Of a DNA stretch of 64,000 nucleotides, positions 1 through 10,619 are shown in pieces. The notes beneath the pieces were generated by a model. It saw only the letters and a list, made by a program, of their open reading frames with translations. It was not told the DNA's origin and did no database searches. The position numbers and the translations under genes were made by a program. The first letter of the stretch is position 1. Each line of letters opens with the position of its first letter. This DNA comes from Tetraselmis striata (taxonomy: Eukaryota; Chlorophyta; Chlorodendrophyceae; Chlorodendrales; Chlorodendraceae): the NCBI GenBank assembly GCA_006384855.1, contig VCJN01001186.1, positions 20,536-84,535 on the forward strand, written 5' to 3'.

Positions 1-734
1 TGCAAGTATGTGCTCCTTGGCGATACGGGAGGCTGCAATAATAAAGCAAAATGGTTATCGAAAGGGACACATTGAGAAATAAAATTATTCGTATTTCCGT
101 CCCTTGCCGTCATTGATCTTAGCACGAGTTAATCGATTGTTGATTGTTATGAGTATTAAGCATAGATTATTAGCGCATTCCAAGTTTTGCGCTCGAAAGA
201 CATTCAGCATTTTTGTCGTATTTTGAATAGAAGCATAAGATCTACTCTGGACTAAATAACCAACTACCTGTAAGCCACTACAGGAGGCTTGTTGCAGCCA
301 TGAACTCGTACATTCAAAGGGCCATGAACTTGTAACCCGGCCGAAAGCGAGTGTTTTACTGCAAAATAATCAAAAGTATGGTACCCGTACCGTACCTTGC
401 CTAAAAAGCAGTACGATTTACGGTACCCCGGTCCCGTACATGAAACCGAAATTATTTGCAGCATGCTGACAATACCTGCTGCTCATCAGAGCCCGAATTT
501 CGAGTTTCGCTCTGCTTATTTTTTACTTTTTAGTGTAATTACGCTATCGCCAATATGCTTGTCATACCGTAAAATGAGTGAGTGCATACATAAATAGCGC
601 AAAAAACCCGCAATGCGCCGTCATCATGATTAAATTCAATGAAGTTTCACTAGTCACTACTATTACTAGAAAGTACCGTAAAAGACGAGTACCGATACGG
701 TATTCCGGCATATTAATCGCTATACCAGTACAAA
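1..734. other. Gene-free left edge
   Basis: No reading frame here looks coding. The stretch is AT-rich with scattered GTACC/GGTAC-rich words. From about 735 it passes into the diverged tandem repeat described next. Confidence 0.5.
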
Positions 735-1690
735 GACCGGGCCGCTGCTAGGCGGCTTGATGTGTTGATTTTCTAGGACTACTCTTAGCATTTAGCAGTA
801 CTGTAGGTGGATTTCTCACTGCTGCCCTTTTATTATTACTAACACCAGTACAAAGAAAAGTGATAATGTGCCACGCTGACTACGCGGGGGCCCATCATCC
901 GTAGTAGGATGTAGGCATTCTATGGATGGACGCATGCGTCCACCCACAGCATGGGATGCATATACAGGTACCGTACCTGTAGCCGGTTGGGTACCGGATG
1001 CGGGCCGCCTTTAGTAGGCGCTAAGATAGATCAAATAGATTTGGACGATTGCGTCCATCCACACATGCTTCCATCCACAGGATGGACACATGCGTCCATC
1101 CACAGCATGGACGCATAATGATACAGGTACCGACGTACCGTACCGGTAATCGGCATACTTACTACCGAGTACAAATAAATGCGACAATGTACTACGCTGA
1201 CTACGCGATGGTCCATCCAAAGGATCGACGCATGCGCCCATCCACAGGATGGACGCAAGCGCCCAACCATAGGATGGGCACATGTACCGGTACCGGTGTG
1301 AATTACAAAAAGGACAGTTCCCCAGAATTAGAAAATCAACCGGTAGGGTACTCGCTGGATACGGGCCGCCTTTAGGCGCTAAGATGGATCAAATAGATTA
1401 GGACCATTGCGTCCATCCTGTGGATGGACGCATGCTTCCATCCACAGGATGGACACATGCTTCCATGATGTGGATGGACGCATCCATTGCGTCCATCCTG
1501 TGGATGGACGCATGCTTCCATCCACAGGATGGACACATGCTTCCATGATGTGGATGGACGCATGCGTCCATCCACATCATGGACGCATGCTTCCATCCAC
1601 AGCATGGACGCATGCTTCCATCCACAGCATGGACGCATGCTTCCATCCACAGGATGGACGCAGGCAAACAGGCTACTACAAAACCAAATA
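735..1690. repeat. Diverged tandem units of about 350 bp
   Basis: The phrase GGGCCGCCTTTAG followed by GCGCTAAGAT and a GATCAAATAGATT block occurs near 1,002 and again near 1,366. A weaker relative starts near 735. Each unit then carries copies of the palindromic CCATCC/GGATGG word. The middle unit ends in a GTGAATTACAAAAAGGACAG word (about 1,299) that recurs near 4,283 and, as its complement, in the macrosatellite. Short ORFs across this stretch come from the repeat and are not considered genes. Confidence 0.7.
1394..1668. repeat. Palindromic minisatellite (CCATCC-NNN-GGATGG)
   Basis: A run of closely spaced copies of a hairpin-forming word. The arms are GCGTCCATCC and GGATGGACGC around a 3-nt loop (TGT or ACA), and copies are joined by ATGCTTCCAT or ATGCG spacers. 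Single or paired copies also lie near 1,043-1,125, 1,206-1,282, 3,614-3,640 and 3,752-3,792. Because the word is its own reverse complement, both strands show similar 90-108 aa ORFs, which are artefacts. Confidence 0.85.
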
Positions 1691-1699
1691 AATACCATG

Positions 1700-2948
1700 T
1701 ATTACCCCTGAGGAAATGAGATATTTAAAATGTCCATTAATATATGAAACCCGGCATCTATTGAAAGCAAGGGCTCTTGAAATACATATTTGGCTAAAAA
1801 AGATGGACGAGGCCTCTCTCACCTGCCGCGTTTCAGTTGCAGGTGGTTACGTATACTCTTGCCCCTAGCAGGGTGGGACTCCTATTCGCAGAGTAGAGCT
1901 GTCGATGGCGAGTTCCATATCTTCGATATCGAGGATTGCATGAGGCCGGGCGGCCGAGTGGCCGCCGTCTGCAGGCGCATAGCAGCGCCATCGGCACATA
2001 TTGGTCAGTACAACAACATAACAATGCGGAGACACAGAGAGCCCGAGGTTGCGTGGGTAGGCTAGCGGCGCAAGACTCGACTCTTGTCATTTGAGGTGGG
2101 CGAGGCTGGGCGAAGTGCGAAATTGTGGGTCCATGAGCGTTACATGGTGGTTGACCGATAGAGGCGTTGGGCAGATGGGATGAGCTGATCCCGCGCTTTA
2201 CCTGCTCGGTCGCAAAAATACCGCATTTATCCACATGTCAGGTTTAGGCAAAGGAAATGGCAAGGCTCGGTATCGTGAAAGCGGCGGATAGGTATCGGGA
2301 AGCTGGCGGTTCTCGGCGAGGTGCTAAGTTATGGGTTCATGGGCGTGACTTACCTGGCGGTTGACCGATAGGGCAGATGGGCGGGTGACATGATCCCGCG
2401 CTTGACCTGCTCGGTCGCGAACGATACCGCATCCAACCACATGTCAGGTTCAGGCAAAGGAAATGGCAAGGCTCGGTCCGTACCGGGAACGTGGCGGACA
2501 TGTCTGGGCAGGCTCGCGAGGAAGTAGATGGTGGTGTTGAGGGTGGTGGAGAAGTGAGCTGTGAACTCTCGTCAGCAGCCCTTGGTCAGCAGATTGGGCC
2601 CGATGGCGGCGGCGCCGCCACCGGGGTTTAGCACGAAGTACTGAAAGAGCGCATATATGATAATAAATATTATACCGATTAATATCGTTCGATGTATTAC
2701 GGAATGTATTGTATAGCATATCAATTCGTGTAGTTTTACAGTAGTACTGGTTCGATAGATAAATCCATACTGTACGATGTACTGCGATTGATCGGTATGT
2801 GATTTGCGTTGACCGGGTGCTTGCAACCACAGATATGGAGGGCAACCTTTGACCGACGAGTCAACATACAATCCGAAATACCACCCAAGGTTTGACTAAG
2901 GACGATCGTAGGGCGGTCCACCATCAAGGTTCTTCTCATTTCACAGTC
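1700..2948. repeat. Gene-free stretch with a diverged tandem duplication
   Basis: Two copies of a roughly 155-bp sequence lie at about 2,120-2,272 and 2,324-2,482. Both run from a GGGTCCATG/GGGTTCATG start to an AAATGGCAAGGCTCGGT end. They share GGTTGACCGATAG and CCTGCTCGGTCGC and differ by several substitutions and small indels. Flanking DNA on both sides shows no credible gene. Confidence 0.6.
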
Positions 2949-3511
2949 TCTCGCCGTCGCTCATCCCCACCTCCCCCTTCCTATCCGATGGCGCTCACTT
3001 CATCTTCCAAGCCGATTCACGCACTTGTGTCGTGCCAAATAAACCTCGCAATTCCGGTAAGCTTGGCCAAGCCGAGTATCGCTACATTCAACGCGATGGC
3101 GCGATTGGTGGAGGAAAGACCACCGGTTTGAGCTTTCGTCGCGATACCCAAGAGGGCATCCTCTCGTGCGCGTTTGTTGTTGACTCACGCCACCGCAAGG
3201 CCGTTCATCCTTGTTGCAAAAGCAACAAGTGCCTCTTTCGACTCATTGGCTCGCCCCTTGACCCATCGGCACCCACGATGGTGGAAGCACGTTGCCGCGA
3301 CGAATTCTTGTTTGATGTTCGCGAGACCCGTAAGGAGATGCATGCGGAGGGGCAAAATCGCTCACGCGATATCCTCGTTGCCCGACTCAAGCTCGCGCTC
3401 CAACCGGAGGAGTCTCCTCCATCCCCCGCTCAAGGTTATTCCTACCTTTACTCCCGCGAAGAGTCGAAGCAGGAATTGTGGTGGAAGAGGCCCAACGGAA
3501 CCTTGATTCGG
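2949..3511 (+). CDS. Exon of an unrecognised, probably transposon-type gene (5' part)
   Basis: An open frame runs from a possible acceptor (TTTCACAG, ending 2,948) to a GTGAGT donor after codon CGG at 3,511. It has no ATG near its start, so it reads as an internal exon. The product is rich in Cys and basic residues (a CCKSNKC cluster near 3,213-3,233) and ends in an NGTLIR stretch. No family is assigned with certainty. The Cys cluster, together with the later exons at 9.1-9.4 kb that contain KIPKAKRFTKCN, recalls N-terminal regions of putative transposases common in algal genomes, but that is memory of a style and was not searched. The next exons may lie beyond the inserted 4.1-kb transposon. 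The frame ends in phase 0 at the donor. Confidence 0.4.
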
Positions 3512-4264
3512 GTGAGTGCCTTTTCATTACTTTAGCCTTCTATTAGTTCAGCCGAGTGTGTCCATTCCTTTTCCGTTTCAAGCAAGGCTATTATTATCTG
3601 GCTGGAATATATTTGCGTCCATCCTGTGGATGGACGCATGGCACATTAAAAAATAACTGAGTACATCAACGAGTATATTCGCTTTGAGGTAAGGAGCTCC
3701 TTTCGTATCGAACATCGTATACGGATTTGGTATTCGTTTCCCTCCACAGTCGCCATGCGTCCATGCTGTGGATGGACGCATGGTGCGTCCATCGGTGACT
3801 CGAGGGGGTTGTGTTGCACATCATACCACACCACATACGCAATGAACAGATAAACAGATACACACCTGTGGATGAACAAATTGCGCGATCGAGCCACCCG
3901 ATCGTAGTTGCGTCGTCACACACAACTACGTTACATACACAGCGTTATATACAGCGTTATATACATATCATTCTATGCTGCGCGCCCGCGTAGTAGCGTC
4001 CGCTGGACCCGCCATCACAAAGTTGCAACTGCCCATCGCGACCCCGACGGCACCCGAGCCCCTAAGCTCCGAGAGATCATGCCCATAACAGTGCTTGCGT
4101 CTGAGCAGGCCGCTGCTGGTTGTCGTCAATGCCGCTAGTTGTGCGAAACTGCAAATACCTGTAGACGGACGAGACGCAGGTATCTGAAGACAGCCCCCGC
4201 GCACGCAGGTGACACGACGATGACCGCGTGTACTCGATCAGTACATGGTATGACCTCGCGAGCC
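3512..4264. other. Gene-free, with isolated minisatellite palindromes
   Basis: This stretch would be intron if the flanking exons belong to one gene. It holds two palindromic CCATCC/GGATGG copies (near 3,614-3,640 and 3,752-3,792), and no reading frame looks coding. Confidence 0.4.
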
Positions 4265-4430
4265 GTCCCTACCAGTACAGGTGTGAATTACAAAAAGGAC
4301 AGTAACAAATCCACCTGCTGCTAAAAGTAGTACTGTACTAGAAAAGTAGTGTACCAGTAGTCGCTTTTGTAATCCAAACCAGTAGTCGTAGTGCTCTTTG
4401 CAGCTAGCTCATGTAACTATTAGTAGTCGC
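4265..4430. repeat. Remnant of dispersed repeats
   Basis: Contains the word GTGAATTACAAAAAGGACAG near 4,283, also present near 1,299 and, as complement, in the macrosatellite units. Nearby is TTTGCAGCTAGCTCATGTAA near 4,398, which also marks 3' ends of a retroelement family near 8,925, 52,680 and 55,860. The stretch appears to be a patchwork of two repeat families. Confidence 0.55.
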
Positions 4431-4487
4431 TGCTACTACCGCCCGTAGGCCGTAGCTGGCGAGTATATTATTATGCTATTTCTGGTA

Positions 4488-4634
4488 TCCCCGGGGGTCA
4501 TCATACTTTCCCGCGGGCCCTTAACACCGTAAAACCGACACCTCGGATCGACCAAACTTTCCCGCGATCCGTCCATACTTTCCCGCGACCCGCCCAAACA
4601 TTACCGCGACCCGCCCATACATTACCGCGCTCAC
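4488..4634 (+). repeat. Left terminal inverted repeat
   Basis: Matches the reverse complement of 8,497-8,618. The outer 33 bp are perfect. Then comes a patch that differs from the right end (about 35 bp here, shorter on the right), then a subterminal block of short repeats (TTTCCCGCG, ATTACCGCGACCCGCC). Arrays like this often bind transposase, which is inference here. Confidence 0.85.
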
Positions 4635-4771
4635 AGAAAGTCACACAGGTCGCCGCGTGAGCTCCCCTCCGCCCCCACATATAGCCGAGCTTTGCGGCCA
4701 GGACCAGCTTGCTGCGCTGTGAAGCTCTCTACGCGGCCTGGCTCGCGGGGTAGGCGCATGCCGATCGCGTC

Positions 4772-4809
4772 GCACTATTATCATCAGCGTCGCTCGATGA
4801 TAATAGTGC
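4772..4809. promoter_or_regulatory. Perfect 14-bp hairpin upstream of the transposase gene
   Basis: The arms GCACTATTATCATC (4,772-4,785) and GATGATAATAGTGC (4,796-4,809) are exact complements around a 10-nt loop. It lies inside the transposon, between the left TIR and the first clear exon. A role in expression or as an internal transposase site is possible but unproven. Confidence 0.5.
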
Positions 4810-5558
4810 CATATATGGTCGGCTCATCGTCTGTCATACTGCCACGTTCTAATATAATCGTCCCCGCCGTGGTGTGCGAGCCCAGGTATGTAGCCAGTCG
4901 TGATGGCGAGGGGCAGTGGAAGCAGTAGGTTGACGACGGGCGGCACGGCCGGAGCTCGTGGCGGTCAGTTCGGTGGCGTGCGGAAGAAGAAGACGAAACA
5001 GCAGAAGCAGGTGGGGTGACCGTTCGGACCGCGCTGTGATGTTTATCTGTCCTGCTTGATTGACGTCCGGCTCGGCACACTGCAACCGCGTCGCAGTTCT
5101 GCCTACTTCTAGCTCAGCTAGCTCGCGTTTGTTCCATTTACGTCGCGTGTCTGCGTCCCTGCTAACATAGATGGTAATAACATAGAAAATACAGGAAATA
5201 CAGCACCATAACACTACATATAGGAAGTGCTAAGCCGCTAACATATGTCGCAGAACATGGTATATATGTATGTATATGTATATATGATTGTCACTGCATA
5301 CATGGCCCAATGAACTTGGGAGTGACACAACCAGGTGTGCTTGTGACAGTTCATATGATGTAATAAATGTATATGTATGCTTGGCAGCCGGACGGTGCGT
5401 GTGGTAGTGCTACAGCAATCGTTACTTATGTATGTACTTGCTGCATCACGCCGACGATGAATATATATGTATTGAATCATGAATCTTTGGTAATATTACA
5501 GGCACCCAGCAGGACACGGGTGTACAACAGGGTCAACACCAAGAATCTGACTCTGGTG

Positions 5559-8128
5559 ATGTCCATGCTCGAAAAGGCTGAAGAGCTGACAATGCGCGGC
5601 TCGGCTGCTGCATATACATCAATTAATGCCGTGATGGCTGCCGGAGGTGTCACCCAAGCAAAGCTGCGTCAGCAGGAGAAGGACGGCAGCTTGGGAAAAG
5701 GGCCTGGTCTCAAGACGTGGCCTGTGCCTGCGGCGCCCATCAAGTTTGAGACCATCAAGCACTATTGGTCAAAGCCAAAGGACATGGAACAACGCAGATA
5801 CGTGCAAGTCATCCAAGCCGGCGAGGGCATCCGAGCCCCGGGCAGGCCCCCACTCTGCCCTGAGGCAGAAAAGTTCATAGCTGATGTCGTCAGCACAATG
5901 ATTCTGCGGGATGAGCCTCTGCATCATCGAGAGATCAAGAAGATGGCCAGAGCTGTATTCATTGAGTTAGGGTTGCAGGATGTGTGTGGTCGCCCCTACA
6001 CCAACGACACAAACATGGACAATTGGTACAAGGCATGGGTCCAGCGTTCAAACATCGAAGGCATTGATTTCTCGCACCGCAAGGGCTATTCCAAGGGTGC
6101 ACAACGTGGCTATGCACTGACCAAAGACAATGTCAAATGGTTTCACGAGAATGTGAGGGCACCACATACATAACATCTGTTTCTTATTGTAGCTTGCTGA
6201 GGGCACATTGCTGTGTAGCTGCGGCTGTTGCCTCGGCTCTCTCAAATATAATGCAACACTAACTTTCATATTGTGGTAACGCAGCTTTGGCATCATACAT
6301 AGATAGCGTTCTTCACTTATACCATATATATGGTGGTCTCTAGCTATTGATTGCCCGCTAGCATTCAAGGCATAACATCGATATACATTCTAGTACTGAC
6401 ATGTGATGTTCATGTTGTTGCATATATATAGGTAATGTGGCCTGCTATGGAAAGCCTGCGCAAGCTCACAATTGAGTGGCACAGTGCAAAATATGGACCA
6501 GATGTCGAGATACCTCGACCCTTGCTAACATTTGATGTGGTCATCAACTACGATGAGACTGTGATAGACATCAACGTCCTGCTCACTCAATGTGCTGGCA
6601 CAAAGAAAGGATTTCTCACCCTGAATGGCTATAAATCTAACATCACAGTGCCTAAAGAGCGCGCGGAGCATGTCACAGCCATCTTGGCTACCATCGGTGG
6701 GAACGCAGCCACTGGCAGAATGCCCGCATCGGGAGGGGCAAGTGGCAGCCGCCCTGCCGCCCCTGATGTCTTTGACCCCACAGCTGCTAAGGAGCGGGCG
6801 ACCCTGGTTTCGGCGGCTGCGCGGCGAGCCTTGGAAGGATTGTTCAACGATCCACTTGCCTATCGCACCCAGGCAGGGCATTCCCGACGGATGACAAGCT
6901 CCATGTCCCGGCGGGGAGCGCTCATTACTGGAAAGGATTTTGGGGATCACCTGGCGGTATGCCACCTGCCTGAATTAAAAGTGACATGACCGATGCAGCG
7001 GATAATGGCTGCCCTATTGTAATGATGCGATGCTGAAATTGTATATGTTTTGTCTGCAGGACAAGGAGCTTGCAGAGGAACTTGAGAATGCCATCGCCGA
7101 TGCGAAAGAAGAGGTTGATGAGTTGAAGGAAAAAGTCAAGGTGCTGATGAGCCCCTCTTCGTGGCTGCTAGCAGTGAATAACATAGCATCATGAATTGTG
7201 TGATGCGCAATTGAAAGTAGAGGCGTAGCAGCCGCCCTAACATTTTCGCCATCTACATGATGAGCAAGCATGATTGCAGTGCGTGGTTCAGACCGTGTAG
7301 CATAATCAATCCCATTGGTAGCTTGCTCATGCTCTTTATTCATTGCACTGCCACACGCAGGCTGCAACTGCGGCTGAAAAGAAAGCACTGCAAAGCAAAC
7401 ATAAAGCTGAGAAGGAGCTCAAGGTCAGCCGCGATCAGCTCGCAGAGGTCAAGGCAGCTGAAGCTGATCTTGAGGCCAGCCTGAGGAAGGCCAACGGCGA
7501 TGTCGCCAGGGCGTTGAAGTCACTCCGCTCCATGACAGCTTTGAAGGTTGATCTCGCTCGCCATGAGTGGTGCTGTGACATGCATATATGTGGATGTTGA
7601 CTGTCATGTTTCTGTGCGGCTTAGACCTTTGTCTACTCCCGCCAAGATGCCCCACCGCGTGTAGCGCTGCGGACAATCTCCAAGGCTGAGCTCGGCGACA
7701 AGTGGGCCTCGCAGCTTAATGCACCCCGCGCAGAGTACGACACCGGCATTGCCGCTAAGGCTTCCGCGGTGGAGCGGGTGCAGAAGGAGCATGAGGAGGC
7801 GGAGAAGGAGTTGGAGCTGCAGCAAGGTCTCCTCGAGCATGAACAAGAGTGGCACCACGAGTACTCAAGGCAGCTCAATGAGGTGAAGGAGCGCATGGCA
7901 GAGCGCCAGAACACTGCATCGCATGGTTAAGCTAATTATCAATAAATGTGGTGAGCTGAAAACAGGTAGAGCTGAAAACAAAAAAAGGCCTTTTTAATAT
8001 TGATGATTGTTTGGAATGCAGCCATTCATAACCAGATGATGACTGGCCGCATGTCGGATACCGGGCTGCCGCGTATCATGGCTGGCATGGGTATGCAGGC
8101 GCAGCAGATGCAGGGCATGCCCCGCTAG
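5559..8128 (+). CDS. Transposase-like protein with C-terminal coiled coil (six exons)
   Basis: Predicted exons: 5,559-6,152 (first exon open back to an acceptor at 5,501), 6,432-6,956, 7,060-7,140, 7,361-7,546, 7,625-7,925 and 8,022-8,128. All donors are GT, all acceptors AG, and phases agree at every junction, giving about 597 aa. Residues ~90-180 resemble pogo-type helix-turn-helix DNA-binding regions: a GRPP start, a PLHHREIKKMA helix and MDNWYKAWVQR. At ~237-243 lies NYDET, like the first catalytic Asp motif of DDE transposases, followed by an EHVTAILATIGG strand. The expected second and third acids are not visible. A low-complexity linker and charged heptad-rich coiled coil (~375-560) follow instead, then a Met/Gln-rich tail. 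The start codon is uncertain. It may be a truncated transposase fused to a coiled coil, or a repressor or accessory protein. Confidence 0.65.
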
Positions 8129-8496
8129 GGGCGGTACGGGAAGCACGGCATGCAGCAGCAGATGCCACAAGAGGTGAGCCGTCCCGCGCATAGTGTGCCC
8201 TAGCAGAACCGTATCGCTGCCCTGTGCAGCCGCGCCCTGGGAGACGGTAGCTGGACGCATGTCATCCTTACACCGTAGAAGTTGCATCCATGCCACACTG
8301 CCGGGGTCGTTGGCATCGGGTCGGCTGACGTGACCCACTCGAACAGCGCCAGCTCGCATCCGCGCCATCGCCCGCCGCACACCGCAGCCGCTGCCGTCGC
8401 CGGCCCTCCGGGACCACGTGTGCCTCTCCCACCTTGCCTGGGACGCCGCAGTGGGGTCGCTATGGGCGGCCTGGGGAGGCAGGAGTGCTGGTTGTG

Positions 8497-8618
8497 AGCG
8501 CGGTAATGTATGGGCGGGTCGCGGTAATGTTTGGGCGGGTCGCGGGAAAGTATGGGCGTCCCGCGGGAAAATTTGGATGCGTTTTGGGCCCGCGGGAAAG
8601 TATGATGACCCCCGGGGA
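8497..8618 (-). repeat. Right terminal inverted repeat
   Basis: Inverted copy of the left end, finishing in ...CCCCCGGGGA immediately before TA at 8,619-8,620. It has the same order of GCGGGAAAGTATG and GCGGTAATGT words as the left end, and a small indel in the middle patch. Confidence 0.85.
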
Positions 8619-8879
8619 TACCGGGTAATCCTTACGGGTACCGCGGTCGGGGGCTATCTTGCCTGCGGAGCCGGTCCTGGTCTCCTGGATGCACCTCGTG
8701 GCGTTCTGCCCTGTCCTGGCCTGGCCTGGCATGTACGAGCGACTACATTATTATACTACTACAAGTGTTATACTACTACAGTAGTACTGGCGGCATCGCG
8801 GCTATAGCAAGTACTGTCGCGCTATTGTTAATGTCGAGCACTGTACGAGTATGCATGGGTAATGATGCTGGGTTCGGTT

Positions 8880-8960
8880 ACTTAGCGACTTTTTATGGTG
8901 ATTTTCTGATATCGCCTTCTGCTGCTAGCTCATGCTGTAAATATATAGTTACTTAGCGAC
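8880..8960 (+). repeat. Retroelement 3'-end fragment
   Basis: TGGTGATTTTCTGATATCGCC, then a GCTAGCTCATG word and TGTAAATATATA. This parallels the stretch after the stop codon of the retroelement fragment at 52.65-52.70 kb. TGTAA is the usual chlorophycean polyadenylation signal, which fits a 3' untranslated end. Confidence 0.5.
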
Positions 8961-9084
8961 TAGTAGTACCTACTATAGTTCGAGGTACGACAGTAGGTGA
9001 ATTTGTTATGATACCTACGCTAGCGGCAGGCTTGAGCATACATACTAAACCGTGTCTGGCGGGCAATCGCAATGCTAGTTGCCA

Positions 9085-9418
9085 TGCATGCTGGATGAGG
9101 AAGTCCCGAGTGTACAACTTGATGTATGTTGCCGACTGCAAGGATCGTAACAGTGAGTGTTTCCTTTCCGCGGGTCCTAGTAATGGGTATTTGACTTCAA
9201 TCGGCAACATACACTAACTTTCATTGTGTCCCCAAATTGATTTAGGGAAGCACGCATCAATTTCCTCCTTCCGCCGAGCGTGGCTTCAATTGTTTCCGCA
9301 TGTGAAGATTCCGAAGGCCAAGCGTTTCACCAAATGCAACTTGTTTGCCACTTTGCTCAACGACCACCGCTTCAATGTAGACGAGAAGAAGTGCGTTTTC
9401 GACATGTTGACAATATAA
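9085..9418 (+). pseudogene. Two exons of a putative transposase N-terminal region
   Basis: The first exon, ending with donor GTGAGT after 9,151, encodes MRKSRVYNLMYVADCKDRN. The second starts after TTTAG at 9,245 and encodes KHASISSFRRAWLQLFPHV, then KIPKAKRFTKCN, before a stop at 9,416-9,418. The phases match (A|GG codon). The pattern of a helical segment ending FPHVKIPKxxRFTKC recalls putative transposases in algae and oomycetes. No catalytic domain follows, so the copy is incomplete. It may be the continuation of the exon at 2,949-3,511, interrupted by the TA-flanked transposon. Confidence 0.45.
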
Positions 9419-9821
9419 TGATAGACAGTGGTGTTGTACGTACGTATCTGTAGGGGCCTTTGTGGGGGGCGGGAGGGGGGGGGGTGCGAGTGTTGGCTAC
9501 TCGTGCCCATTAGACAATGCGATTTGAGCACTGTAACAATTAGACACTTCAAGTATTTCCTCTCGCACGCTTGCCCCACGCACGATGTCAAACGCAATGA
9601 ATTGATGGGGTGGCGCGCGTCTTGACTTAGGTTTTTCCTCGCATCCGCTCTGCGCATGCCCAATTTTGCACGTTTTGCGCGGGTAAATAGTGAAATCGAG
9701 TGCAACCAAGGGGATTTTGTGCAATTGTGCCTCCAAAACATGCGTTTTGAGAATTTCGTGCAAAATGGCTCAAAAAAGGCAACTTTCACAAGTGAACAAC
9801 ATAACACTTTAAATGAACGAA

Positions 9822-10367
9822 TGTTCAAGGGCATACCTGGCATGGGCATCACCTACGGAGCCACTGAACCGGGGGGGAGGGGGGGGGACTCGCCTCGTAG
9901 TCTACTCAGACTCCGACTGGGCCGCTGACACCAGCAACCGGCGCTCTCAGTCCTGTGACATCAACATGCTCAATGGTGGTGCCATTGGATGGAACTCCAA
10001 ACAACAAGAGACCACAGCGCTCTCCACCACCGATGCTGAATACGTTGCCCTCAGCAAAGCGGCACATAACACCGTGCACTTCAAGCAGCTGCTGCAAGGC
10101 ATCCACCAATAGCAACAAGGGCCCACCGTTGTCTATGAGGACAACCAGGGAGCAGTCAAACTTGCCAACAATCCCATGGCTTCGCACAGAACCAAGCACA
10201 TCGACATCAAGCATCATTACACTCGAGACCTAGTGCATGCTGGAACGATCTCTGTCACCCCGATCGCTACAACAAAGATGCTGGCCGATGAGCTCACCAA
10301 AGCCTTGCCCGAACCCACTCACACACTGCTGTTTAGACAATGCATGGGCATTAAGTCAACTGTATGA
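9822..10367 (+). pseudogene. Ty1/copia Pol C-terminal (RNase H) fragment, broken
   Basis: Shows hallmark copia RNase H pieces: KGIPGMGITYG (connection before RNase H), YSDSDWAADTSNRRS, SKQQETTALSTTDAEYVALS and RTKHIDIKHHYTRDLV. Two lesions are visible. A G-rich tract at about 9,870-9,889 shifts the frame between the first and second pieces. An in-frame TAG lies at 10,110-10,112, and the frame resumes straight after it. The tail ends at TGA 10,365-10,367. A purine run (GAGAGGGG, about 10,381-10,388) follows and could be a polypurine tract. No integrase or reverse transcriptase precedes it, so the copy is 5'-truncated. Confidence 0.85.
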
Positions 10368-10619
10368 CCGGCCTATGCTTGAGAGGGGCTATTATAGTAC
10401 AGCAATACTAGCGCAGCGTCAGCAGTGTGCGAGTGTGTGCGAAGTGTGCAGTGCGCAGTGTGCGACAGCAGTGTGCAGTGTGCGATAGCAATATGCGCGC
10501 GCGCCGCTACATGGCGGCGCGGGCGCTGCGGGCGCTGCTCACTTCCTTTAACCTCACAGCATCCTCCTGCCCCTCCCCCTCGGCTGCCCCTCGTCAGGGG
10601 CCCACGCCCGTGCCCTGCA

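Larger units (their letters stand above)
4488..8618 (+). mobile_element. TA-flanked DNA transposon with TIRs (pogo/Tc1-like), 4.13 kb
   Basis: The two ends are inverted copies. The outermost 33 bp, starting TCCCCGGGGGTCATCATA, match exactly at both ends. After a short diverged patch, about 75 bp more match, containing alternating ACTTTCCCGCG and ATTACCGCG words. The dinucleotide TA lies immediately outside both ends (4,486-4,487 and 8,619-8,620), as expected for Tc1/mariner/pogo superfamily insertion. Inside is one six-exon plus-strand gene whose N-terminal half looks like a pogo-type transposase. The ends are still nearly identical, so insertion was probably fairly recent. The second and third catalytic acids were not found, so whether it is autonomous is doubtful. 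Confidence 0.8.

Noticed and set aside
1394-1668. CRISPR-like array
   Set aside because: Repeats are palindromic and regularly spaced, but the spacers are themselves repeat sequence, no cas genes are present and the DNA is eukaryotic nuclear.
1011-1711. Several 74-108 aa ORFs on both strands
   Set aside because: They are translations of a palindromic minisatellite, with the same peptide words on both strands.
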